Both the position numbers and the translations under genes were made by a program. A stretch of 45,748 bases of DNA, taken from 66-474 sp051961995 (lineage in GTDB: Bacteria; Pseudomonadota; Gammaproteobacteria; Xanthomonadales; Rhodanobacteraceae). The notes beneath the pieces are model-generated. The model ran no database searches. It saw only the letters and a list, made by a program, of their open reading frames with translations, and was not told the origin of the DNA. Numbering within the stretch: position 1 is the stretch's first letter; every line of letters starts with the position of its first letter. Shown here piece after piece: positions 15,758 through 25,610 of the stretch. The DNA is taken from contig JBQCCR010000023.1 of assembly GCA_051961995.1 (NCBI GenBank), forward strand, positions 1 through 45,748, given 5' to 3'.

Positions 15758-16417
15758 ATGCTTTCGATCCCGGGCCAGCCATTGCTGGACAAGAACGCCC
15801 TGATTGGCGGATGCGTCCGGCTTCCACTGAGATGTGACAGCGAGCGTCTGCGCCAGGAAGTGGAACGGCTGCCCGCCCCCTTCTGGGGCACCCGAGGCGG
15901 ACGAGTGGGCGTGCACAATCCCGCCGAAGCAGTCTTCCTGCGCGGACATGCTCCCGCCGAAGGGGACCTGCCGATCGAGGAACGCGAAGCACTCGGCCAT
16001 TTGCCTTACACGCGCGAATTGATCGAAGCACGCATTCCGGCCGAGCCGATGCGCTGTCTGCTCGCGAAACTGCCGGGCGGCGCGGTGATCGCTCCGCACA
16101 TGGACCGGGGCGCACCGTACTTCGACCAGACCATTCGCATCCACATCCCGGTGATCACGCATGATCAGATGTGGATGTTCTGCGATGGCCTGAGCTACCG
16201 GATGAACCAGGGAGAAGTGTGGGCGCTCAACAACTCGACCGTGCACGCGGTCTGGAACGCGGATGCGGAAAGGCCGCGCACGCATCTGATCTGCGACTTC
16301 CTGCCGAGCGCGCCGTTGCTCGAACTGCTCGCCGCCGGCGAGCGGGATCTCGGGCGGGACGAACCCGCCGTTCGTGAGCATCTGTTCGGCGCTGCTCGTG
16401 CGAACGTCCGCGCATGA
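15758..16417 (+). CDS. Asp/Asn beta-hydroxylase-family dioxygenase (stand-alone)
   Basis: A 219-residue Fe(II)/2-oxoglutarate oxygenase of the aspartyl/asparaginyl beta-hydroxylase fold. The iron ligands appear as PHMDRG (His114) and TVHAVWN (His163), with Arg174 (RPRTHLICDF) placed to bind 2-oxoglutarate. The strand RIHIPVITHDQMWMF between them fits the family. Members hydroxylate aspartyl or asparaginyl side chains or, in LpxO, lipid A acyl chains; the substrate here is unknown. ATG 15758 is the family-like start but has a weak ribosome site; an upstream GTG at 15710 is in frame. Its stop overlaps the sulfotransferase start by 4 bp (ATGA), so the two are translationally coupled. Confidence 0.85.
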   Translation: MLSIPGQPLLDKNALIGGCVRLPLRCDSERLRQEVERLPAPFWGTRGGRVGVHNPAEAVFLRGHAPAEGDLPIEEREALGHLPYTRELIEARIPAEPMRCLLAKLPGGAVIAPHMDRGAPYFDQTIRIHIPVITHDQMWMFCDGLSYRMNQGEVWALNNSTVHAVWNADAERPRTHLICDFLPSAPLLELLAAGERDLGRDEPAVREHLFGAARANVRA

Positions 16418-17109
16418 TCGCCACGGATCATTTCGTCCATATCCACCTGCACAAGTCCGGCGGCACTTTCGTCAACGAATGCCTGCTGCGGTTTTTTTCC
16501 GGCGCCCGCCAGCTCGGATATCACCTGCCCCGCAGCCTGATCCCGGCCGGTCTGGCAGCACTTCCGGTACTCGGCTTCGTGCGCAACCCGTGGAGCTACT
16601 ACGTGTCGTGGTACGCCTTCCAGTCGCAACGCCAGCGGCCCAATGCCCTGTTCCGCTGCATGAGCGAGGACGGCGCGCTCGGGTTCAACGAGACGGTGCG
16701 CAACATGCTGCTGCTCGGAGAGCCGGGCGGAAAACTCGATGCCCTGCTGTCATGGCTGCCGCCCGCGTACACCAATCACGGATTGAATCTTCCGGCTTTT
16801 GCATTGGCGCCGATCCGCGATAGCGGGATCGGTTTTTACAGCTATCTGTTCCGTTACATGTACGCGGGTGATCCCGCCGGCCTGTTCGTCGGCCGCACCG
16901 AAACCCTGCGCGAGGACCTGCTCGGGTATTTCGAGCGTTCGGGAATTCGCATTTCCGAAGAACTCCGCGACTACATCCGGAACGCAACCCCTCGCAACGC
17001 ATCTCCGCACGCGGCGTTTGCCGGTTACTACGATCAACGCACAAAGGATCTGGTCGCCGAGCGCGATCACGTGCTGATCGAACGATTCGGCTTTCGATTC
17101 CAAACCTGA
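16414..17109 (+). CDS. Small sulfotransferase-family protein
   Basis: A 231-residue PAPS-dependent sulfotransferase-type protein. The 5'-phosphosulfate loop is HLHKSGGTFVNECLL at residues 11-25 and the 3'-phosphate motif is GFVRNPWSYYVSWY at 54-67, with Arg57 and Ser65 in the expected places. The C-terminal half has FVGRTETLREDL, a feature of the family. Its ATG overlaps the hydroxylase stop. Its TGA is immediately followed by the end of the convergent fusion gene (17110), with no spacer. The context suggests that it sulfates a hydroxyl made by its partner; that is inference. Confidence 0.82.
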   Translation: MIATDHFVHIHLHKSGGTFVNECLLRFFSGARQLGYHLPRSLIPAGLAALPVLGFVRNPWSYYVSWYAFQSQRQRPNALFRCMSEDGALGFNETVRNMLLLGEPGGKLDALLSWLPPAYTNHGLNLPAFALAPIRDSGIGFYSYLFRYMYAGDPAGLFVGRTETLREDLLGYFERSGIRISEELRDYIRNATPRNASPHAAFAGYYDQRTKDLVAERDHVLIERFGFRFQT

Positions 17110-18954
17110 TTACGCGTATTCCGGCGCCGCAAGACTCTCGGCCCGTTCCATGGTCCGGGCGATGGACGGCAGGATGGCCTCGATTTCCTCCGCACGCAGG
17201 CGCCATTTCCCCGGATCGGGCGCGGAAACGGTGTGCCGCGAATGAGGCAGCGGATGATCCAGCGGCTGATCCCATTCGAGCCCGAGGATGCTGCAAAGCC
17301 GGTCGATTTCCCGTGCCGGCTCGCTTGAGAGCATGTCGTAACGGGCCACGCACCAGCGTGTCGGCGGCAAGGCCTGCAGATCGTCGAGCAACAGCCGGGT
17401 CGTAGTCTCCCACTGCGCAGCGATGATTTCCGGCAATGACTTGCCTGCAAGATCACGCCAGCCCGGCGTCAGCAGCAGCGACCAGGGCGGGCCCTGCCAA
17501 CCCGGCAAATGCGGATAGGTGCGGAAGCGTCCGGATTCCCACGCCTCCAGCATGCTCGCCAGCGTCTGCCGCGGGTCACGATGAAGATAAACGAAAGTCG
17601 CTTCGGGGAAGATGCGGGCGAGGAAGGGAACCCGCAACGAATTCTTGGGCGTCTTCTCGAGCATGCGGACCGGCCCGTACCCCGGCGCGCCACCGTTACG
17701 GTCCCGCAACTCCGCGTAGAACCTGCGCCGCAATTCGCCGGCGATCTCGTCGGTGGCATCTTTCGCGAGCAGCCGATTGGAATCGAACCCGTTCGACGCG
17801 GCACTCAGTCCAGGCACGCCTTCGATCAGCGCATGACTTTCGTGGCCGATGGTGTAGACGTTCCCTGCGCGCGCAAGCGTCTCGAAAAGAAACGTGGAAC
17901 CGCTGCGCGGCGGCGAGACCACGAACACCGGGCGGTCGAACTGCGGGTCCGGCTCGCCCGCGCGCGGTCCCGGCGCGGCCAATGCACGCGGCTCATAGGG
18001 CATGGTCAACCCCTGGCCATCCGCGAGTGCCACGCCCAGGACCATCGAGCGCAAGGTGCTCATGAACTGCATGCCGTTCACCAGCTGCAGCGGCACTGCA
18101 TTGCGCTCCATGCGTTCGGCGAACTCCGTCAGCACGCGGCGATACGCGGGCCAGCCCGCGCGGCTCTCGCCGTAACGCGCCCACAAGGCCTGCCAGCTCG
18201 CCATGAACCGGCTGGCTAGTTGCTGCACGAATCCGAGCTGCGGGTGCGGTACCACGTGGGCGAGAATGAATTCCACGTGGTTGCGCAATTCCCAGGGTGT
18301 CATCACCTGCGGCGCGTTGCTCGATTCGAACATCACGGATGCATCCGCGCTCTTGCCGTCGGGCCCGAAAACTTCGGGACGCCAGCCTTCGAAGCTGCCG
18401 TGACCCGGCGCGCGCCCGCGCCCGGCAAGTTCCCAGAACGCCTCCCCACCCACCGTGTCGGCCACCAGGTGCACGCGTTCGTGATCGGCGACGTTGATCA
18501 CCCGGTGCGGGCGCCAGGTGTCGAATATCCAGCATTCGCCCGGCGCCATGTTCACTTCCGCATCGCCACAGATGAAGCGGACGCCCGGCTGGGTCTGGAT
18601 CGGCACGTGCACGCGTACCCGGTCGCGCCAGTAGTAATTGATATCGGCATGCGGCGTCACTTCCGCACCACCGCTGAGCTTCATCAGCCGAGTCCGTCCC
18701 CAGACAGCGCCCAGTCGCGCCAGCACCGCGGTCAGGTATGGACACCGTTCGAGATACGGCGTCGGTCGCATCGGGCCGGCGATCGAATCGCTGTCCGGAT
18801 CGCCCCCCACCGAAATCAGCGGCAAGGCGAAGTTGCCGGGAAACTTCTGCGGATGCGGGCGCCACGCCGACTCACCCAACGCCAGCATTTCCCCGGCAAG
18901 CCGTTCGGCGTCAAAACGCAGTGGCAATTGAACGAACGGAACCTGCAACTTCAT
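17110..18954 (-). CDS. Fused Asp/Asn beta-hydroxylase and sulfotransferase
   Basis: A 614-residue two-domain protein. Residues 1-180 are an Asp/Asn beta-hydroxylase-type oxygenase with His102 in TPHADINYYW, His150 in RPHRVIN and Arg160 exactly 10 residues later, the family spacing. Residues 205-320 are a helical linker that I do not recognise. Residues 340-605 are a sulfotransferase, with the PAPS loop VVSPPRSGSTFLFETL (345-360), EKTPKNSLRVP and the 3'-phosphate motif FVYLHRDPRQTLASML (454-469). All key residues are present, so both halves should be active. It begins 10 bp after thiC on the same strand, with a poor ribosome site, and ends flush against the convergent sulfotransferase gene. 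The substrate is unknown. Confidence 0.87.
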   Translation of the reverse strand: MKLQVPFVQLPLRFDAERLAGEMLALGESAWRPHPQKFPGNFALPLISVGGDPDSDSIAGPMRPTPYLERCPYLTAVLARLGAVWGRTRLMKLSGGAEVTPHADINYYWRDRVRVHVPIQTQPGVRFICGDAEVNMAPGECWIFDTWRPHRVINVADHERVHLVADTVGGEAFWELAGRGRAPGHGSFEGWRPEVFGPDGKSADASVMFESSNAPQVMTPWELRNHVEFILAHVVPHPQLGFVQQLASRFMASWQALWARYGESRAGWPAYRRVLTEFAERMERNAVPLQLVNGMQFMSTLRSMVLGVALADGQGLTMPYEPRALAAPGPRAGEPDPQFDRPVFVVSPPRSGSTFLFETLARAGNVYTIGHESHALIEGVPGLSAASNGFDSNRLLAKDATDEIAGELRRRFYAELRDRNGGAPGYGPVRMLEKTPKNSLRVPFLARIFPEATFVYLHRDPRQTLASMLEAWESGRFRTYPHLPGWQGPPWSLLLTPGWRDLAGKSLPEIIAAQWETTTRLLLDDLQALPPTRWCVARYDMLSSEPAREIDRLCSILGLEWDQPLDHPLPHSRHTVSAPDPGKWRLRAEEIEAILPSIARTMERAESLAAPEYA

Positions 18955-18964
18955 CGGGCAAGGC

Positions 18965-20866
<1,902 letters not shown>

Positions 20867-20895
20867 GACGCGCTCCGTCGCGTGGGCGAAAGGCG

Positions 20896-20901
20896 ATTAT
20901 A
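20896..20901 (-). promoter_or_regulatory. Perfect -10 box upstream of thiC
   Basis: TATAAT on the minus strand, 30 bp before the thiC ATG. No good -35 box is found at 16-18 bp (TTCCAT at 19 bp is the best), so an activator may be needed. Confidence 0.45.
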
Positions 20902-20970
20902 AGCGGCATGTGCGGCCGCGATGGAACACCGACGCCACGCGCAAACCGGCAAGCAAAAAATGGATTCCGG

Positions 20971-20998
20971 GTTCCGTCCGGTAAAGCTGAGACGGAAC
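20971..20998 (-). terminator. Possible terminator downstream of tetR
   Basis: GTTCCGTC (20971-20978) and GACGGAAC (20991-20998) form a perfect 8-bp stem with a 12-nt loop, 15 bp beyond the tetR stop. On the minus strand a run of six T follows about 10 nt later, so it is not an ideal intrinsic terminator. Confidence 0.4.
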
Positions 20999-21013
20999 GA
21001 CGAAACGTTGGTT

Positions 21014-21691
21014 TTACGCGCGCCCCGGATCCCGGGTGCCGAGTCCCGGGTCACGTCGCGAATACGCACGCAAGAACATTTCCACCGCCGCCTCCGCGGT
21101 GGCGATCACCTCGCGCTCGAAGGTTTCCTGACAATCCACACAGCCGAACAGCCGCATGGCGTGCAGATCGCCTTTCAGCAGCGCCAGGAACTGGCCGGCT
21201 GCGCGGCCGACATCTTCCATCTCGAGTTCGCCCCGCTGCACCGCGATGGCGAGAAAACCCTCCATCTTTGCGCGCATGCGGCACGGACCTTCCTCCCACA
21301 TCAGCTGGCCGAGACGCGGATTGCCCTGGCGGCAGTCCCCCAGGATCGCGCGCCAGGTGCCGATCGCCTCCGGATCGGTGATCGCGCTCGCGTGCGCCCG
21401 CGCTATCGCCAGCAGGCTCTCGCGCAGCGGCCGCACGCCTTCGAACACGCTGTCGGGCAGCGCCTGCCGGCAGCGCTCGCGCAAAGCCTCGCGGAACAAC
21501 GAATCCTTGTCGCCGAAGTGGCTGTACACGGTGAGCTTGGAAACGCCCGCTTCGGCCGCGACCGCATCCATGCTGGTGCCTTCGTAACCGTGCTGCGGGA
21601 ATAGGCGCTTGGCCGCGTCCAGGATGGCGGCGCGTTTTTCCATGTCCTTGGGCCGGCCGGGACCGGTCGTGCGGGCAGTGACGGCGCTCAT
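21014..21691 (-). CDS. TetR/AcrR-family transcription regulator
   Basis: A 225-residue repressor-type protein. The N-terminal HTH is typical (RAAILDAAKRLFPQHGYEGT, then MDAVAAEAGVSKLTVYSHFGDKD). The C-terminal ligand and dimer domain has RAILGDCRQGNPRLGQLMWEEG and FLALLKGDLHAMRLFG, as in AcrR relatives near efflux genes. It is divergent from pcm-tolC, so control of tolC or of itself is likely; the ligand is unknown. The last 14 residues (RRDPGLGTRDPGRA) are encoded by a CCCGGGT-type direct repeat and probably are not part of the fold. Confidence 0.9.
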   Translation of the reverse strand: MSAVTARTTGPGRPKDMEKRAAILDAAKRLFPQHGYEGTSMDAVAAEAGVSKLTVYSHFGDKDSLFREALRERCRQALPDSVFEGVRPLRESLLAIARAHASAITDPEAIGTWRAILGDCRQGNPRLGQLMWEEGPCRMRAKMEGFLAIAVQRGELEMEDVGRAAGQFLALLKGDLHAMRLFGCVDCQETFEREVIATAEAAVEMFLRAYSRRDPGLGTRDPGRA

Positions 21692-22037
21692 GGGAAAAAC
21701 AATCCGGATTGCAGAAGATGTTGTTTATTATACGGCCAAGTTCATATTTACCAAGGCCGCCGTGTGCAACCCGCGGGATGGATTCAGCATCCAACGGGCG
21801 TCCGGCAAGCTGTCCGTGCTCGAACACACGAACGTCCGCGGACAATGCGGCAACCCGTGCACTGCCGATGCGCACGTCATGGCACAGGCTTTGCTGAAAG
21901 CCCATGCGGGCGCCATGACCAACGTCACGCACGCGCGGTGACTTCCGGCACTTAATGGCGGTGGCGCGCACGGCGGAGCCTAAGTACCGCGCGCACTGTT
22001 ATCCTTTTACGTCTTTTCTGATCGTTCTTCGCACAAC
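21692..22037. promoter_or_regulatory. Divergent control region tetR / pcm-tolC
   Basis: 346 bp without a convincing gene. On the minus strand TACCAA/TTGGTA (21749-21754) and TATAAT (21727-21732), 16 bp apart, make a good tetR promoter. The 12-bp perfect palindrome CAATCCGGATTG at 21700-21711 lies between that promoter and the tetR ATG and is the best candidate for a TetR operator. I see no comparably strong promoter for pcm; the T-rich stretch at 22003-22020 is the only AT-rich part near it. Short frames in this region look like chance. Confidence 0.5.
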
Positions 22038-22712
22038 ATGACCAACGCCTCTCAAGCCATGGACCTCACCCGCGCGCGCCGCAACATGGTCGAGAACCAG
22101 GTGCGCCCGTCGGACGTGCTGGACTCCCGCGTGCTCGAAGTCATCGCCGAGTTGCCGCGCGAATCGTTCGTGCTGCCGCCTTATCGCGCCCTGGCGTACG
22201 CGGACCTGGCACTGCCGATCGCGCACGGCGGGACCATGCTGAAGCCGATCGTGGAAGGCCGCATCCTGCAGTCGCTCGACGTGCAGCCGAACGAGGAAGT
22301 GCTGGAGATCGGCACCGGTTCGGGTTACCTCACCGCGTGCCTCGCCAAACTCGGCAAGCACGTGGTGAGCGTGGATCGTCACGCCGACTTCGTGGAGACC
22401 GCGCGCGCGCGCCTGCGCGGCGTGGGCATCGAGAATATCGAACTGGTGAATGCGGATGCGCTGCGCGATTTCGATCCCGGCCGCACGTTCGACGCGATCG
22501 CCGTGACCGGCGCGGTGGCGGAAGTGCCTCAGCGCTTTCGCGACTGGCTGAAGGTCGGCGGACGCATGTTCGTGGTGGCCGGGGTGGAACCGGCGATGCG
22601 CGCGCTGCTGCTGCGCCGCGAGGCCGACGGCGCATTCAGCGAAGAACGTCTGTTCGAAACCGACCTTGCATACCTCGCGGGCGCCGAGCCGCGCCGGCAA
22701 TTCAATCTTTGA
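22038..22712 (+). CDS. Protein-L-isoaspartate O-methyltransferase family protein
   Basis: A 224-residue SAM-dependent methyltransferase of the Pcm family, which repairs isoaspartyl residues in damaged proteins. The SAM loop EIGTGSGYLTACLAKLG is at residues 95-111, followed by VVSVDRHADFVETAR. The N-terminus (RRNMVENQVRPSDVLD) is the version found in pcm genes next to tolC in alpha- and gammaproteobacteria rather than that of E. coli Pcm. tolC starts 47 bp after its stop, so they are likely co-transcribed. Whether this subtype repairs isoaspartate is not certain. Confidence 0.9.
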   Translation: MTNASQAMDLTRARRNMVENQVRPSDVLDSRVLEVIAELPRESFVLPPYRALAYADLALPIAHGGTMLKPIVEGRILQSLDVQPNEEVLEIGTGSGYLTACLAKLGKHVVSVDRHADFVETARARLRGVGIENIELVNADALRDFDPGRTFDAIAVTGAVAEVPQRFRDWLKVGGRMFVVAGVEPAMRALLLRREADGAFSEERLFETDLAYLAGAEPRRQFNL

Positions 22713-22759
22713 ACGACCATCGAGGCGTGGCCGACGCCCCCAACGAGAAAAGGTTTCCG

Positions 22760-24148
22760 ATGACGCACCGTCCGACCCTGCGCCCGCTCGCCCTGCTGCT
22801 CTCGCTCGCCTGTCTCGGCGCGGCCACCGCGCACGCGGAAGACCTGATGGACGCCTACCGTCAGGCGCGCCAGTCCGATCCGCTGCTGCAGCAGTCGGAG
22901 GCGCAGCGCCGGGCAATCTCCGAAAACGTGAATCAATCCTGGGCTGTGCTGTTGCCGCAGATCAACGTGCAGGGCAACTTCTCCGATTCGCACGGGACCA
23001 GCACCAGCAACCAGCCGGTCAACAGCGGCAACGGCTTCCAGGTGTTCGCGACCCGCAGCAGTTCCAGCAGCCGCAATTTCAACAAGAGCGCCAACCTGGA
23101 TCAAACGATTTTCGACCTGGGCAAGTTCGCCTCGGTGCGTGCGGCGCGCGCGCAGCGTGCCAGCGGTGACGCGAATTACCAGGCCGCCGAGCAGGACCTG
23201 ATCCTGCGCACCGCAACGGCGTACTTCAACGTGCTGACCGCCGAGGACGAGCTGCGGTTCGCGCAGGCCAACGAGCAGGCGCTGGCCAAGCAACTGGATC
23301 AGGCGCAGCAGCGCTTCAATGTCGGGCTGTCGGCGATTACCGACGTGGACGCGGCCAAGGCGCAGCACGATGCGGCGGCAGCCGCGGTGATCCAGGCGCA
23401 GAACGTGGTATTCGACAACCGCGAAGCGCTCAGTCAGATCACCGGCAAACCGGTGGGCGGCCTCAAGACGCTCACCGACAACCTGCCGTTGAACAAGCCG
23501 CAACCGGATGCGATTGACGCGTGGGTGAATCTGGCCTTGCAAAGCAATCCGGCCCTGCAGGCGCAGCGCGATCAGGTGGAGGCTTTCAACCACGACATCA
23601 CCGTGGCGCGCGCGGGCCATCTGCCAACCTTGAACGCGCAGGTGAGCTATACCGATTCGCCCGCGTGGGGCGACCAGACCGGCAGCAGCCTGCCGGGCAG
23701 CGTGCATTTCGACAGCGGCCACCATGACACCGTGGTGGGACTGGTTTTGCAGGTACCGATCTTTTCCGGTGGCCTCACCCAGTCCCGGGTGCGCCAGTCG
23801 GTGGCGCAGCGCGACGAGCAAGGCGACATCCTCGAACAGGATCGCCGCAACGTGATCCGCAACACGCGCAGTGCGTTCAACGCGATCGAAGCCGGCATCA
23901 GCGAGGTGGAAGCGCAGAAGCAGGCGGTGATCTCCGCGCAGAAGGCACTGGAAGCCACGCAGGCGGGATTCGAGGTCGGCACCCGCACCATCGTGGACGT
24001 GCTGATCAGCCAGCAGAACCTGTTCCAGGCGCAGAGCAACTACTCGCAGGCGCGCCACGCATTCGTGATCAACCAGCTCACGTTGAAAGATGCCGCAGGC
24101 ACGCTGGACGTGAAGGATCTGCAAGCAGCGAACGCGCTGCTGCAATGA
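22760..24148 (+). CDS. tolC: TolC-family outer-membrane channel
   Basis: A 462-residue outer-membrane efflux and type I secretion channel. The signal peptide ends after AATAHA, and the mature protein starts EDLMDAYRQARQSDPLL, a TolC N-terminus. Two halves repeat the helical hairpin pattern: LILRTATAYFNVLTAEDEL with QRFNVGLSAITDVDAAKA, and NVIRNTRSAFNAIEAGISEV with FEVGTRTIVDVLISQQNLF. The GTRT-x-VDVL motif is characteristic. The ATG at 22760 has a GAGAAAAGG ribosome site; the longer upstream frame is pcm shadow. The inner-membrane pump partners are not in the window. Confidence 0.93.
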   Translation: MTHRPTLRPLALLLSLACLGAATAHAEDLMDAYRQARQSDPLLQQSEAQRRAISENVNQSWAVLLPQINVQGNFSDSHGTSTSNQPVNSGNGFQVFATRSSSSSRNFNKSANLDQTIFDLGKFASVRAARAQRASGDANYQAAEQDLILRTATAYFNVLTAEDELRFAQANEQALAKQLDQAQQRFNVGLSAITDVDAAKAQHDAAAAAVIQAQNVVFDNREALSQITGKPVGGLKTLTDNLPLNKPQPDAIDAWVNLALQSNPALQAQRDQVEAFNHDITVARAGHLPTLNAQVSYTDSPAWGDQTGSSLPGSVHFDSGHHDTVVGLVLQVPIFSGGLTQSRVRQSVAQRDEQGDILEQDRRNVIRNTRSAFNAIEAGISEVEAQKQAVISAQKALEATQAGFEVGTRTIVDVLISQQNLFQAQSNYSQARHAFVINQLTLKDAAGTLDVKDLQAANALLQ

Positions 24149-24258
24149 CGGAAATCGCGAATCGGAAACAGGAAAGCGAAAGCGGGGGCCGCGCACTCAA
24201 CGATCGCCGGTCCCCGACTCCCCACCGCCGTCCTCCGATTCCCGATTCTCGATTTTAG
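24149..24258. repeat. CGATTCCCG-type direct repeats at the tolC/waaA junction
   Basis: The gap and the 3' end of waaA hold units such as CGGAAATCGCGAATCGG and GATTCCCGATTCTCGATTTT. The part from about 24197 to 24258 is translated as the C-terminal tail of waaA. Similar units occur at 26572-26605 and near 43490-43508. Confidence 0.6.
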
Positions 24259-25537
24259 GGCGGCTCCGCCGCCGCGCATAAATCCGTTCGATCAGGACCA
24301 TCGTGCGGCGCACCGCGCCGCGTTCGCGCGCGAACACCATCCGCGCATTCGCACCGATGCGGTGGCGCAGCGGCGCATCCCGCAGCAGCTCCAGCACCGC
24401 CGGCCCCAATGCGTCCGGTGCCTCGACCCGGCGCGCTCCCCCGCTTTCGATCAGACTGCGGGTGATTTCCTCGAAGTTGAACGTATACGGGCCGACCAGC
24501 ACCGGCCGCGCCAGCGAGGCGGGCTCCAGCACGTTGTGCCCGCCGATCGGCACCAGGCTGCCGGCCACGAAAGCCAGATCGCTGGCCGCGTAATGACGCA
24601 TCATCGCCCCCATCACGTCAACGACGAAGCATTGGCAATTCGCATCCGGCCGCTCGGGGCCGTTGTGGGTGCACGTGCTGAAGCCGAGGTTGCGCGCGGA
24701 CTGCTCGACTGCGCGGAAACGCTCTGGATGCCGCGGCGCGATCAGCAGCAGCGCGTCGGGCAGGCGATGCAGCACATCCAGATGCGCCTGCAGCACGGCC
24801 AGTTCCTCGCCCTCGTGCGTGCTGGCCGCGAACCACACCGGCCGCGCCTCGCCCCAGGCGCGGCGCAGCGCCTCGCCGCGCTCCCGCACGCCTTGCGGAA
24901 TCGGCATGTCGAACTTCAGGTTACCGGCGATGCTGACACGTGACGGGGCAGCGCCCAGCGTGCGGTAGCGCCGCGCATCCGCATGCGATTGCGCGGCGAT
25001 GTAGCCGACGTTGCTTAACGCCTGCGCGACCAGCTTGTGGATCGGCGCGTACGCGCGCAGCGAACGTTCCGATAGCCGCGCGTTGGCGATCACCAGCGGG
25101 ATGTCGCGCCGGCCGCAGGCGTGGAACAGGTTCGGCCAGATCTCGGTCTCCATGATTACCCCCAGGCTCGGCCGGACGCGCTCGAGGAAACGCCGCACCG
25201 CATGCGGCAGGTCGTAAGGCAGGTAGACGTGGAAAACCTCGCCGCCCAGTTGCGCACGCACCCGTTCCGAACCGGTCGGCGTCACCGTGGTCACCACCAT
25301 CGGCAGCTGCGGATAACGCTTTCGCAGCGCGCGGATCAACGGCAGCGCCGCATTGACCTCGCCGACCGACACCGCGTGCACCCAGATGCTGTCGGAAAAA
25401 TGCGGGGCGGGGAAATGGCCGAAGCGCTCGCGCCAGCGCGCGAAATAGCCGCGGTAATGCAAGCCGCGCGCAATCAGCCGCAGCACGATCACCGGCGTGG
25501 CAAGGTAGATCGCGATGGTGTAGAAGAAGCGCAGCAT
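24197..25537 (-). CDS. waaA: Kdo transferase
   Basis: Adds Kdo from CMP-Kdo to lipid IVA at the inner membrane, the first step of LPS core. The 446-residue protein begins with a membrane anchor and has the catalytic Glu60 in HAVSVGEVNAALPL, the same position as in E. coli WaaA. METEIWPNLFHACGRR and the donor site VAGSLVPIGGHNVLEPASLA are intact. The last 21 residues (RPKIENRESEDGG and onward) extend past the usual end and are encoded by repeat DNA. It is convergent with tolC and divergent from the acyltransferase gene. A perfect-spaced -10 (TATACT, minus strand, 25564-25569) lies 27 bp upstream. Confidence 0.94.
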   Translation of the reverse strand: MLRFFYTIAIYLATPVIVLRLIARGLHYRGYFARWRERFGHFPAPHFSDSIWVHAVSVGEVNAALPLIRALRKRYPQLPMVVTTVTPTGSERVRAQLGGEVFHVYLPYDLPHAVRRFLERVRPSLGVIMETEIWPNLFHACGRRDIPLVIANARLSERSLRAYAPIHKLVAQALSNVGYIAAQSHADARRYRTLGAAPSRVSIAGNLKFDMPIPQGVRERGEALRRAWGEARPVWFAASTHEGEELAVLQAHLDVLHRLPDALLLIAPRHPERFRAVEQSARNLGFSTCTHNGPERPDANCQCFVVDVMGAMMRHYAASDLAFVAGSLVPIGGHNVLEPASLARPVLVGPYTFNFEEITRSLIESGGARRVEAPDALGPAVLELLRDAPLRHRIGANARMVFARERGAVRRTMVLIERIYARRRSRPKIENRESEDGGGESGTGDR

Positions 25538-25592
25538 GTGCGGGGTTTGGTGGGAGCCGCGCGAGTATAACGACCGCGGTCGCCGTCGCGAT

Positions 25593-25601
25593 TGCTATCA
25601 T
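25593..25601 (+). promoter_or_regulatory. Extended -10 promoter, nearly leaderless acyltransferase
   Basis: TGCTATCAT is an extended -10 element whose predicted start site (about 25608) is only a few bases before the ATG at 25611. No Shine-Dalgarno sequence is visible, so the mRNA may be leaderless. The waaA -10 box lies on the other strand 25 bp away. Confidence 0.4.
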
Positions 25602-25610
25602 CGCGCGCTC

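Noticed and set aside
20867..21013. Possible TPP riboswitch before thiC
   Set aside because: No CTGAGA core on the coding strand; a CTGAGA occurs on the opposite strand only. The predicted leader of about 23 nt is too short.
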